A stretch of 64,000 nt of DNA. It comes from Flavimarina sp. Hel_I_48 (GTDB lineage Bacteria; Bacteroidota; Bacteroidia; Flavobacteriales; Flavobacteriaceae). Positions within the stretch are counted from its first letter, which is position 1. Each line of letters begins with the position of its first letter. Positions 45,681 to 54,900 of this stretch are shown here, one piece after another. Under the pieces are notes generated by a model that saw only the letters and a list, made by a program, of their open reading frames with translations, did no database searches and was not told the DNA's origin. A program made the translations under genes and the position numbers. Where the stretch lies: the NCBI RefSeq assembly GCF_000733945.1, contig NZ_JPOL01000002.1, positions 2,233,001 to 2,297,000 on the forward strand, given 5' to 3'.

Positions 45681-46020
45681 AACATTTTAGAAGGGTTAAA
45701 AACTTAGTGGGATGCTTCAAAAAGAATTTTTTTTATACGGCTCTGTTTTGGGATTTTGTGCTTTTCCTAAATCCGCTTTATACTGGATGTTTCTAGAAAG
45801 ATAATTTATTTACGCAATTATGAAAATTATGAAAATTCGATTTTGGCAAAGCAATAATGAGTATTTTGAATAATTTTTTTGTATATGAACGATATTATTA
45901 CATATAAATTTGTTAATTTATGTTAATTGCATATATTTGTAATCCTACACAAAGGTTGTTTTTAGTTGAGTCAAGTGGATTATAATAATATAGATTCTTT
46001 TCTTAACATAAATTTTCTAT
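45681..46020. other. Divergent control region of the Pel-like locus
   Basis: No gene. It holds the plus-strand promoter at 45910-45939 and about 80 nt of leader before pelF. A short direct repeat ATGAAAATT occurs twice near 45820-45840. No clear minus-strand promoter was found for the GH114 lipoprotein. Confidence 0.55.
45910..45939 (+). promoter_or_regulatory. Promoter of the Pel-like operon (TTG-N19-TATATTTG)
   Basis: TTG at 45910-45912, a 19-base spacer and TATATTTG at 45932-45939 match the Bacteroidota sigma-A consensus in both elements and spacing. Predicted transcription starts near 45945, about 75-95 bases before the first gene. Confidence 0.7.
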
Positions 46021-46041
46021 GTGAGTTTAACCCCAACAATA

Positions 46042-47568
46042 ATGTTTCCTGATAAAAAATCCATTCTGCTTATTCTTGAAGGTACCTATCCCTTCAATGG
46101 GGGAGGTGTATCAACCTGGGCTCATATTTTATGCAACCGCGTTTCCTGCGTAGATTACAAACTTTATTCAATAAACTCTGATTTTGAGGATAAACCGCGT
46201 TATGAACTAAGCAAAAACATTAGCGAGGTTCTTCAAGTACCGCTTTGGACCCCTGATGAACCCTATGATTATAGAAGCTATGGTGAGGAATATTATAAAA
46301 CAGTAGGCAAAAAAGAGTGGACAACGGGGGCCGTTGTGAAGCGTAAGTTCGTTCCTATTTTTAAAGATCTTTTAAAAATTATTTACAGTGATGAACCGAA
46401 CATGCCAGAACTGGATGCTATTTTTAAAAAACTTTGGCTCTATTTTGAACATTATGATTATAAGGAGACCATACGTAATGAGTTTGTGTGGATCACCTAT
46501 AGGGACACCGTTTCAAAATTAATAGTAGGTGAGCGCAACCCAGATGCTTCACTTATAGATTTAACCATTGGCTTAAGGTGGATCTACCGTTTTTTAATTC
46601 CTTTGGCCATTGTAAATGTACCAAAGGTTGATATTGCCCATTTGACGCTGAGTGGTTTTGTTATAATACCTGCCCTAATTGCTAATTATAAGTATGGCAC
46701 CAAGATCATGCTTACGGAGCACGGGGTTTTTATCAGGGAAAGATTACTCGCAATAAACAATTCAGAATATCCTTTTTTTCTTAAAAATCTTTTGATAAAA
46801 TTTTCAGAAGCCATGGCCAGGTTGGTTTATTATAAATCTGAAAAAATTATTTCTGTGAATAATTTTAATAGGAAATGGGAAATCATGTACGGGGCAGATC
46901 CTAGAAAGATCCAGGTTGTTTATAATGGTATAGATACAGATCTATTTAAGCCCAAGGCTAAACCAGATCATCTATCTGCCATTCCTACGGTAGTTGCGGC
47001 AGCGCGTATCTTTGATCTCAAAGATATCGTTACCATGATCCAATCGTGCGCTGTGGTCATAAAGGAAATTCCTAACGTACAATATCTAATTTATGGTGAT
47101 GATCAGGCAGTTCCAGAATATACCGAAGAATGCCTAATCCTTATTAAGGAACTTGATCTGGAACGCAATTTTAAATTTATGGGCCCACGCCCAGATCCTC
47201 ATAATATTTTTCCTGAAGGCGATATCTCTATTTTAACTTCCATTTCAGAAGGTTTTCCCTATACCGTATTGGAGTCTATGAGCTGCGGCGTGCCGGTTAT
47301 AGCCACAGATGTGGGTGGTGTTAGTGAAGCTCTAGGTGAGGGTTGTGGTTTTGCCTGCAAGCCCAAGGATCCCGAAGAAATAGGTGCGCGCGTAATTGAG
47401 GTGCTTAAAAACGTTGATTTAAGAGAGAGAATGAGCAAAAATGCCAGACGGCGGGTGCTCGAAAATTTTACTATAGATACGTTTATAAACCAGTATGAAG
47501 AGGTTTATGAGTCAGTACTAAAAGGTACAATTAAAGAAAATTACGAACTAGAAAAAGTATTACTCTAA
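46042..47568 (+). CDS. pelF: PelF-like GT4 glycosyltransferase
   Basis: A 508-residue cytosolic glycosyltransferase from ATG 46042 (MFPDKKSILLILEG); a GTG at 46021 would add 7 residues. The N-terminus LILEGTYPFNGGGVSTWAH is the signature of PelF/DUF3492 proteins, and HGVFIRERL follows in the middle. The C-terminal GT4 part has the donor-site region FMGPRPDPHNIFPEGDISIL, the E-x7-E element SEGFPYTVLESM and CGVPVIATDVGGVSEAL. Length matches P. aeruginosa PelF (about 507). PelF polymerises the Pel chain from UDP-GalNAc; the same donor here is inference. It is first in a five-gene operon. Confidence 0.88.
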   Translation: MFPDKKSILLILEGTYPFNGGGVSTWAHILCNRVSCVDYKLYSINSDFEDKPRYELSKNISEVLQVPLWTPDEPYDYRSYGEEYYKTVGKKEWTTGAVVKRKFVPIFKDLLKIIYSDEPNMPELDAIFKKLWLYFEHYDYKETIRNEFVWITYRDTVSKLIVGERNPDASLIDLTIGLRWIYRFLIPLAIVNVPKVDIAHLTLSGFVIIPALIANYKYGTKIMLTEHGVFIRERLLAINNSEYPFFLKNLLIKFSEAMARLVYYKSEKIISVNNFNRKWEIMYGADPRKIQVVYNGIDTDLFKPKAKPDHLSAIPTVVAAARIFDLKDIVTMIQSCAVVIKEIPNVQYLIYGDDQAVPEYTEECLILIKELDLERNFKFMGPRPDPHNIFPEGDISILTSISEGFPYTVLESMSCGVPVIATDVGGVSEALGEGCGFACKPKDPEEIGARVIEVLKNVDLRERMSKNARRRVLENFTIDTFINQYEEVYESVLKGTIKENYELEKVLL

Positions 47569-47569
47569 T

Positions 47570-49186
47570 TTGACCTCCCACCACCTCAAAGCAGTAGCAA
47601 AACTCATTGTGGCCGTAAAAGAGCGCAATGGTAAGCCTATTAACGTAAATGTAGTTGCGGCCTCTATAGAGTCTTTTGGCATTCGGGATATGGATGTTAA
47701 AGAAGATTATGGTTTTGAAGATATCTCAGATCTTGCCCGTTATATTTACAAAAGCTTGGATTTCAAAGCTTTTGCTAACCTGAAAAATAACAAACAGCGG
47801 GTTGCAGAATTTGAAAATAGGAAAAAATTAGCGCTCACGGATTATATTACGGCCAGAAATACAAAGCGTTTTGTACGTGATTATACTGCCGGGCTCATTC
47901 ATCTTTTTCCTGTTTTTCTTCAAGTTGTTGGCATCGTGCTCTTCGGTTTTTCATTGTGGACCTTTTCAAAGTTCAACAACTTACAATCTACCGCAGTTGT
48001 ATTAGGTGTGATAATTGGTTTTGTTGTAACGGGCGGTTTTGTACAGGTTGTGGGTAAGCAGGTCTCCTTTTACTGGTATAATAAAGATTTTGTTATGGCA
48101 AAACATTCAATAATTAATATTATTAGGAATGGAGTATTGACAATGCTCGCTGTTTTTGGACTTATTGCCATCTTAAACATTGTTCTTCCGCTTTATCCAT
48201 TTTCTTTTATACTTATAACATTTATATACGCATTTTTAATAGGTTTTTTATTGCTTGTACTTTCCCCATTATATGCAATAAAACAAAGGTGGGTGCTTTC
48301 CGTAAGTATTTTAATAGGGAGCCTTACCGCATTTTTCTTTCACTTTTATACACCCTTATACATATATATCGTTCATTGGGTAGGGATTTTGACATCCTGT
48401 TGTTGCTCCGTTATATTCCTTTATTTTTTCCTAAAACATACCTTGGGAAATCATAAAGGTCTAGCGAATGCAGCACCTAAATTAATGCTTTCGGTATACC
48501 GTAATTTCAACTATTTTTTCTACGGTATTTTACTTTTTATTTTTGTTTTTCTGGATCGTATTTTGGCCTGGTCGTCTACCTTGAACCGTAATATACCCTA
48601 TGTGGTATATTATGAAAAGAACTACGAAATAGGTATGGACCTTGCGATCCTGATGTTTTTTCTTATGGGTGGTGTTCTGGAATATAGCATATCTTCTTAC
48701 AACCGCCATATGGATTTTCATCAGCTTAAAACCAAATACTTTGAGTATCATGAGTTTAATAAAAAACTGATGAAAATGTATGTAAAACACCTGCGAATAT
48801 TTTTTTTTAGCGCTTCTGTTATCGCATTTTTTCTCTATTGTATTATAACAAAACCCTGGGGGTACCAGGCGGGTTTTGACGAGTCATTATTGCCACTTAG
48901 TATTAAGGTTTGCGTCATAGGTGGAGCAGGTTATCTTTTTTTGACTTTGGGAATGCTTAATGTACTCTACGCCTACACCCTTGGTCAACATAGAAAACCA
49001 CTGGTGGCCATAATAATCGCACTTGCATGTAATCTGGTTGTGGGTATACTGCTCAGCAGATTAATTTCATATGAATATAGTGTGGTAGGCATGCTCGTGG
49101 GATCTATTGTTTTTGCCTTTATTACCACGCTAGATACTTATAGATTTTTTAAAAACCTGGATTACTACTATTATGCCGCTTATTAA
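47570..49186 (+). CDS. pelG: PelG-like polysaccharide transporter
   Basis: A 538-residue membrane protein with about twelve hydrophobic segments from residue ~105 onward, starting at a TTG one base after pelF. Features such as AGLIHLFPVFLQVVG, SISSYNRHMDFHQLKTKYFEYHEFNKKL (cytoplasmic loop) and the helices after it resemble PelG, the MOP-superfamily inner-membrane exporter of Pel. About 105 N-terminal soluble residues, charged and helical, have no counterpart I know in the ~456-residue Pseudomonas protein. Its end overlaps the next gene by 14 bases. Identification rests on both sequence character and position next to PelF. Confidence 0.8.
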   Translation: MTSHHLKAVAKLIVAVKERNGKPINVNVVAASIESFGIRDMDVKEDYGFEDISDLARYIYKSLDFKAFANLKNNKQRVAEFENRKKLALTDYITARNTKRFVRDYTAGLIHLFPVFLQVVGIVLFGFSLWTFSKFNNLQSTAVVLGVIIGFVVTGGFVQVVGKQVSFYWYNKDFVMAKHSIINIIRNGVLTMLAVFGLIAILNIVLPLYPFSFILITFIYAFLIGFLLLVLSPLYAIKQRWVLSVSILIGSLTAFFFHFYTPLYIYIVHWVGILTSCCCSVIFLYFFLKHTLGNHKGLANAAPKLMLSVYRNFNYFFYGILLFIFVFLDRILAWSSTLNRNIPYVVYYEKNYEIGMDLAILMFFLMGGVLEYSISSYNRHMDFHQLKTKYFEYHEFNKKLMKMYVKHLRIFFFSASVIAFFLYCIITKPWGYQAGFDESLLPLSIKVCVIGGAGYLFLTLGMLNVLYAYTLGQHRKPLVAIIIALACNLVVGILLSRLISYEYSVVGMLVGSIVFAFITTLDTYRFFKNLDYYYYAAY

Positions 49187-49982
49187 TTTTTTATTTATTT
49201 TTTTAGCTTGCTCCATGGCAAAATCACTTAATTCCCAGACTTTGGTTCGCCAAAAAGTACTTTTCAACTACGGGGATTTCTATCCAGAGGATGTTGCCGG
49301 TTATGATTATGTGATATTGGAAAGTGCTCATTTTAGCAGTGCTGATATTGCAGTCCTAAAAAAGAACAACGGTCTCGTACTTGCCTATGTTAGCCTGGGG
49401 GAAGTAAATGAAGGCGCTTTACATTACGATGAGATTAAGCAATATACTTTTGGAAAAAACAAACTTTGGGACAGTCACTTTCTTGATATTAAGAATGAGG
49501 AAACAGCCGCTATTTTGCTCGATATATTTGAGTTGAACATCGTGGAAAAGAATTTTGACGGTATGTTTTTGGACAATATAGATAATTATACAATTCACGG
49601 GCCTACTCCAGTCCGTAAAGAAGCGCTTATTGAATTCCTGTCAAAGGCGAAAATTAAATTTCCAGAAGCGCATTTTATGCAAAATGCAGGGGTACTGATC
49701 TTAAAAGATACCAGTCCTTACATCAATTCGTTGGCGATAGAGTCTGTTGCGACCGATTATGATTTTGAAAAATCCAAGTATAAGTTGAGAAAACTTGAAC
49801 AATTCTCCTCCATTTTAAATGAACTGGAGCAGGCGCATCAAGATTATGATCTACCCATAATATTAATAGAATATGCCGACACAAAAAAACTTTATAACGA
49901 GGTGATAGACCGTATAGCATATAAATGCTGGCCTTTTTTTATTGGTTCAATAGAACTTCAATCCATAACAGAATTCAAATAA
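49173..49982 (+). CDS. PelA hydrolase-like (GH114-type) exported protein
   Basis: A 269-residue protein with an N-terminal hydrophobic signal (about 1-22) and a TIM-barrel hydrolase of the GH114/PelA N-terminal type: YDYVILESAHFS, GLVLAYVSLGEVNEG (about 65-80), KNFDGMFLDNIDNYT (about 126-140), PEAHFMQNAGVLIL and LAIESVATDY. In P. aeruginosa this domain is the N-terminal part of PelA and cleaves Pel; here it is a separate gene. The deacetylase half occurs two genes downstream. The start overlaps pelG by 14 bases. It probably trims polymer in the periplasm. Confidence 0.82.
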   Translation: MPLINFLFIFLACSMAKSLNSQTLVRQKVLFNYGDFYPEDVAGYDYVILESAHFSSADIAVLKKNNGLVLAYVSLGEVNEGALHYDEIKQYTFGKNKLWDSHFLDIKNEETAAILLDIFELNIVEKNFDGMFLDNIDNYTIHGPTPVRKEALIEFLSKAKIKFPEAHFMQNAGVLILKDTSPYINSLAIESVATDYDFEKSKYKLRKLEQFSSILNELEQAHQDYDLPIILIEYADTKKLYNEVIDRIAYKCWPFFIGSIELQSITEFK

Positions 49983-49995
49983 GACCTGGTCTTCT

Positions 49996-51984
49996 ATGAA
50001 CGCAGCCCCATCCATGTTTTTAGGACCTTTAAGACTTAGCATCTTTTTCTTTTTGATCTTTGTGCTATACCGTATTGCGTCTCTAAAAATCTCAAATCAG
50101 AAGGGGCTTAACTTCTTTTTTCCAAGATATTGTTTGTTGCTTTCTATTAGCGTGATCACTGGCTTTCTACTCACGCTTCTCAACGCTTTTGATCTAATGG
50201 TGATCTTTTTGATCCTATTTTTTATCATTCTAATGGTCTTTATGAACCTCAAAAGAAAGAAAGCCCTTCGTAAACAATTCAATAGAATATATACCAGGAT
50301 TATTCTTTATACGGTAATCAAATTTGAAAAGGACGAGTTTTTTATTGATAGGGATAATGTGAACAAACTGAAAAAGACAGACAGCTTCTCAGAACTTTCA
50401 GGTCTCAATAGAAAGTGGCAATATGCGCTAGCTACAGTGATCCTTGTTGTGACCTATTCCTCAAGGTACTTTTTTTATGAATACGATAGTTTCACACTTT
50501 CAGAATCTTGGTATTACGAACTTTCCCTTATCAAGGAAATTTCTGCTCAGCGGTGGTTTTTTCATTCGGGCAGCATGATGGGAGATCATGTACTGATTAA
50601 TATTTATGGAAAATTAGCTCACCTAAGCGATGCTATTGCCCTTCAAAGTTTTGGCCTTATAGAAATTTCTATACTCGCGCTGGTATTGTACTGGGTCTCT
50701 TATAAAATTACAGGAAGGCATGGTCCAGGTTGCATTGCGGCATTTTCTTTTGGTTTCCTCTATGCTTTTTTGCCTTTGAATATTGATCAGTTACTTCAAC
50801 ATAAATCTATTTTTTTAGCGTTGACACTGGCCATTCCCACTATGGTATTTTCTATATATCCTAAGGCACTTCGGTTAAAACACAGCATCTATTTACGGTG
50901 GATGACTTATTTCTTTAGTGCTGTTTTATTGATCGATCTGTACGTAGGTCTTTATATAATACCTCCATTTTTAGTACTTACCGGTCTATTCAACTATAAA
51001 TATAGAAAACCCTATGTGCTGCGGGGCCTTCTTGCATATGTTATTGCCTTCGCATGTGTGGGAATCATATATTATGCTGCTTCAATTATTAAGGACCAGA
51101 ACTTACGGGATTTTGTGATCTCAAATTTATTTTCATTCAATAGTTATACCTACACTCCACAACTCATTATTCCTTTTGATTCGCTCATGCACTATTATCA
51201 GGGAGCAGCTGTGCTGTTGCTGATAATAAGCTTTGTAAGATATACTTTGAGTCCAGAAAAGTGGACGGGAGTCATCATTTTTATGGTTTATTTCAATCTG
51301 CTTTTTAACCTGTACTGGCTAGATGATTACTTTCTTGACTATGATTTATTTACCCAGACCATCTCTGTATTTTTACCATTGTTTTTTGGATTAGGTTTTT
51401 ACATTCTGTCCTCTTTGATCCCCACAATTAAAAAAAGTGTAAGGTTTATTACGGGGATGGATTTTGCGATTGCAACGGCCTTTGTTTTCTTGATTGGTTT
51501 TTTTACTAAAGATTATCTCACCGTACTACCGGTAACCGGGTACAGGTTGCAAGACCAGATCTTTGATGCATACATTGATATTGAATCTTCAAGATTGCCC
51601 TACTCCTACACGGTGGTCAATTCTAATGCTAATTCCATTCTGAGCAGGGGGAGTCATTATTATTTGAGCTACAATGTTTTTAATGCAGATTACCTTGATC
51701 GCGATGCGCGGTTCAATAAATTCAAAAAAAATACGGAGTATCTCAGGAAGCATACAGAGCTGATACTGCCGCAAAGTGTCCTTGTATTTATTTATAATGA
51801 TGAGGCCCTTAAAAATAAATCGTATGGCCTATATGAAGACCAGCAAACTTTGACAAGAAAACAATTGGCAAGACTAAAAGAGCGCGGGAGAAGCGTAGAA
51901 CTTGTTTATAAAAAACCATTACTGGAAGTCTATGAAATAATAAATAGACCTCGCTCCAGTAAAATCAATGATCTAATATTTTGA
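49996..51984 (+). CDS. Unrecognised polytopic membrane protein of the Pel-like locus
   Basis: A 662-residue protein. About twelve to thirteen hydrophobic segments fill residues 10-80 and 145-520, split by a charged cytoplasmic stretch (about 80-140, KRKKALRKQF). The last ~140 residues form a soluble domain (YTVVNSNANSILSRGSHYYLSY ... LLEVYEIINRP). A helix bundle followed by a soluble C-terminal domain recalls GT-C glycosyltransferases, but I see no family motif. It is not similar to PelD (no GAF/GGDEF) and lacks PelE-type TPRs. It lies between the PelA-hydrolase-like gene and the deacetylase-barrel gene, overlapping the latter by 4 bases, so a role in synthesis or export of the same polymer is likely. 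Confidence 0.7.
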   Translation: MNAAPSMFLGPLRLSIFFFLIFVLYRIASLKISNQKGLNFFFPRYCLLLSISVITGFLLTLLNAFDLMVIFLILFFIILMVFMNLKRKKALRKQFNRIYTRIILYTVIKFEKDEFFIDRDNVNKLKKTDSFSELSGLNRKWQYALATVILVVTYSSRYFFYEYDSFTLSESWYYELSLIKEISAQRWFFHSGSMMGDHVLINIYGKLAHLSDAIALQSFGLIEISILALVLYWVSYKITGRHGPGCIAAFSFGFLYAFLPLNIDQLLQHKSIFLALTLAIPTMVFSIYPKALRLKHSIYLRWMTYFFSAVLLIDLYVGLYIIPPFLVLTGLFNYKYRKPYVLRGLLAYVIAFACVGIIYYAASIIKDQNLRDFVISNLFSFNSYTYTPQLIIPFDSLMHYYQGAAVLLLIISFVRYTLSPEKWTGVIIFMVYFNLLFNLYWLDDYFLDYDLFTQTISVFLPLFFGLGFYILSSLIPTIKKSVRFITGMDFAIATAFVFLIGFFTKDYLTVLPVTGYRLQDQIFDAYIDIESSRLPYSYTVVNSNANSILSRGSHYYLSYNVFNADYLDRDARFNKFKKNTEYLRKHTELILPQSVLVFIYNDEALKNKSYGLYEDQQTLTRKQLARLKERGRSVELVYKKPLLEVYEIINRPRSSKINDLIF

Positions 51985-54900
51985 GCAAAACCCATTCAAA
52001 CATACTGTTCATTTTATTCATCTATGTTCTGGGCGCTTGCTTTCTTTCATGTCAAAAAGAGGAGCGGGAAGATAAGATTGATAAAAGTAGCCCAAGGGTA
52101 ATCTATGCGCCAGAGAGTCAACAACCTCTTGTTGCTTTTGTGCGCGATAGTACAAATAATCAAAATCTACAGCTTGAAGGGCAAATAAGAAAACCTCTTG
52201 GCTATAGTAAGATACCATACCAACACATAGATCTAAATGAATTGAATAAAAAAGCCAGCATCAAAAATTCAGTAAGGGTCCTGGTTGTACAGGATGTTTC
52301 AATATTAAGTGATGTGGCTATAACGGCTGTCATAAAATTTGTAGTGGAAGGAGGGACGCTTTTTTTACCACAGGGAAATACAGACCGGAGTTTTGGTTTT
52401 TTTGCAGGTGTAAAAAAGGATGCTACTTATAAAATTGATTTTGATGCCATAGGTCTGGATTTTAAAGTGGCTCTTGTGCCTGATTTTAAAGGGAAAACCA
52501 TAAAGAATGGACAGCGGCATTATGGCCTTGAAGCTTCTAATTTTGATGAAAATATTGAATTTATCGCAACTTCATCATCAAATCCTGCATACCCGCTCAT
52601 CATAAAAAATAAAATGGGCGTGGGCAAGGTTATTGCTTTTAATACACAGTTACAGCCAGAAAAAAGAAACCGCGGAATCTATTTTGGCTGTATGCTTTAC
52701 GGTCTTAATGGGATTCCCTATCCGGTTGCCAATGTAAGTAGTATTTTCCTGGATGATTTTCCAGCGCCATTGTATAACTTAAAAATGGAACCGGTGGCCT
52801 CTGAGATGAATGTCACACAAGCTGCCTTTTATACAGATTATTGGTGGCCAGATTTACTCAAGCTGGCCAAGGATGAAAATTTGGAATATACGACCTATGT
52901 TTGTTTTGATTATCGTAATCTAACAGAGCCCCCATTCAACTTTAAAGAGTGGGAAATTGCCAGCACTAATAAGGGCAACCATACTGTTTCGGCACCAGAC
53001 TGGCTTATGCAAGAGGTACGCAACAGTAAGCACGAACTTGGATTTCATGGCTACAATCACGTATCGCTTATTAAAAAAGACTGGAACAATCCTTCTTTTA
53101 TGGGCCTTGGTCTGCGGGCGGTAAAGAAACGGTGGGAGGCAAGGGCTTATGGTAATTTGCCGGTCTCTTATGTCCCACCGTCAAACGATATTGATAGTAT
53201 TGGGATAGTAGCCCTCGCCTATAATATGCCCTCTCTAAAATATAACAGTAGCCTGTATCATGGTACTTTTGAAGAAGGTGGGGAGCGAGAATTTGATCCT
53301 GAGCCTTTTGCCCCCCAACTATTCAATTACCCACGTGTAACGAGTGGATATATAATGAACAATTCCCGTCAATTTTCCCAGCAGTCCCTTTACCTTTATA
53401 CCGGTATTTGGACACATTTTATACATGCTGATGATATTTACCAGATACCGTCAAACGATACTGATAGCGTTGATGATGAGTATGGCTTGAGAAATATACA
53501 TGGTTATGGCTGGCACATTTCGGAAAACGGCTCGCCAGGTCTTTTGCCCAGGTTTAGGGAGTATCTCAAACATATTAGGGAATTATTTCCACTCTCTCGC
53601 TATCTCACAGTAGATAAAGCTGCACCCATTACTAGAAGTTGGAGGGAAGCCACCTTTCAGCACTCCATAAAAAAGAACTCCTATACGGTTAAAACCACTT
53701 CAAAAACAGAAAAAAACCAACCGTTCTATTGGTTTTATTATGCCGAAGAAAATGATATTAAAAACATTGAAAACAAATTAGAATCAAAAGATTATAGGTT
53801 TCATAAGATCCCTTTACTTGATGGAGCATTGTTTAATATCGAAACAAACTCAGGCTCATTAACTTTACCAGTCACTCAACACAAAGAGGAAAAACTATTG
53901 ACTTATGTTGATTTTAAAGCGTATAAAGGCTTTTTAGATGAGGAAGGGTCGCCACAACAAGATACAGAGACCCAGATAACCAACCTCAAAATACAGCTTG
54001 CGGGATCAGCAATTGTTTCAGAAAAATCCTGGTTTTCTTTATTTAAATATTTGGGCTGGCAAAGTCGGGAAAAAGAAATCTGGCCTTTGCTTGAAAATAC
54101 GTACAACAAGTTGAAATCAAATAGCCTGGTGGTTTTGGCAGACAAATTCATTGCCCACAGCGATTACCCAGATATGGAAACAAGAAAAAGGTGGATGCAA
54201 CGTCAGATAGCAAATGATCCTCAGGACCTTGAGCTCAAAATGCGTTATGTCTCTTACTTTGGCGAAGACCAGAATGTGCAAATCCAAATGGCTGAACTCA
54301 TAAATATTTTTGAAAATGAAAAGAGTATAGAAAATAGGACAAGCACCGTTGACCTTCTAATTAAAAAATATCCCGAAACAGCCAGCTCGTTTCTCTCAAA
54401 AATTGATGCTGAAAATTTAGATTATAACAAAGCAGCAAAAAACATCATGTGGTTTTTCGCAGATCAGGAAAATTACTTAAAAGCAATTGCCTGGTCCAAG
54501 AAAGTGGAAACTATAGACGTAGAAACGGTAGATAACTGGCGCTTACAAACCGGGGATTATGAATTTTTAAAGGAAAAGGATTTTCCTAAATACATCAATT
54601 ACCTATTGGGCTATAATCCAAAAAAGGCAACAGCCGCCCTTATTGATAAAACGCCATGTATGCCGGTATTGCTCCCACAGGCCACTGCTATTGCATACGA
54701 ATTTGGCAATCAGGGAAGTTATAGAAAAGCAATTGCCTGGTCTAAGTGCGCGGTAGATTTTCCGCTGGTTAATCAATTGCAGTGGTATTATGGGCTCAAG
54801 GATACTAAAGCAATAGATGCTATCTACACGGCGCATATTCAAAATAATATTCCCACTGAAGCTTTGAAAGGTTTCATGGCCGATTATTATATAGGGCGCG

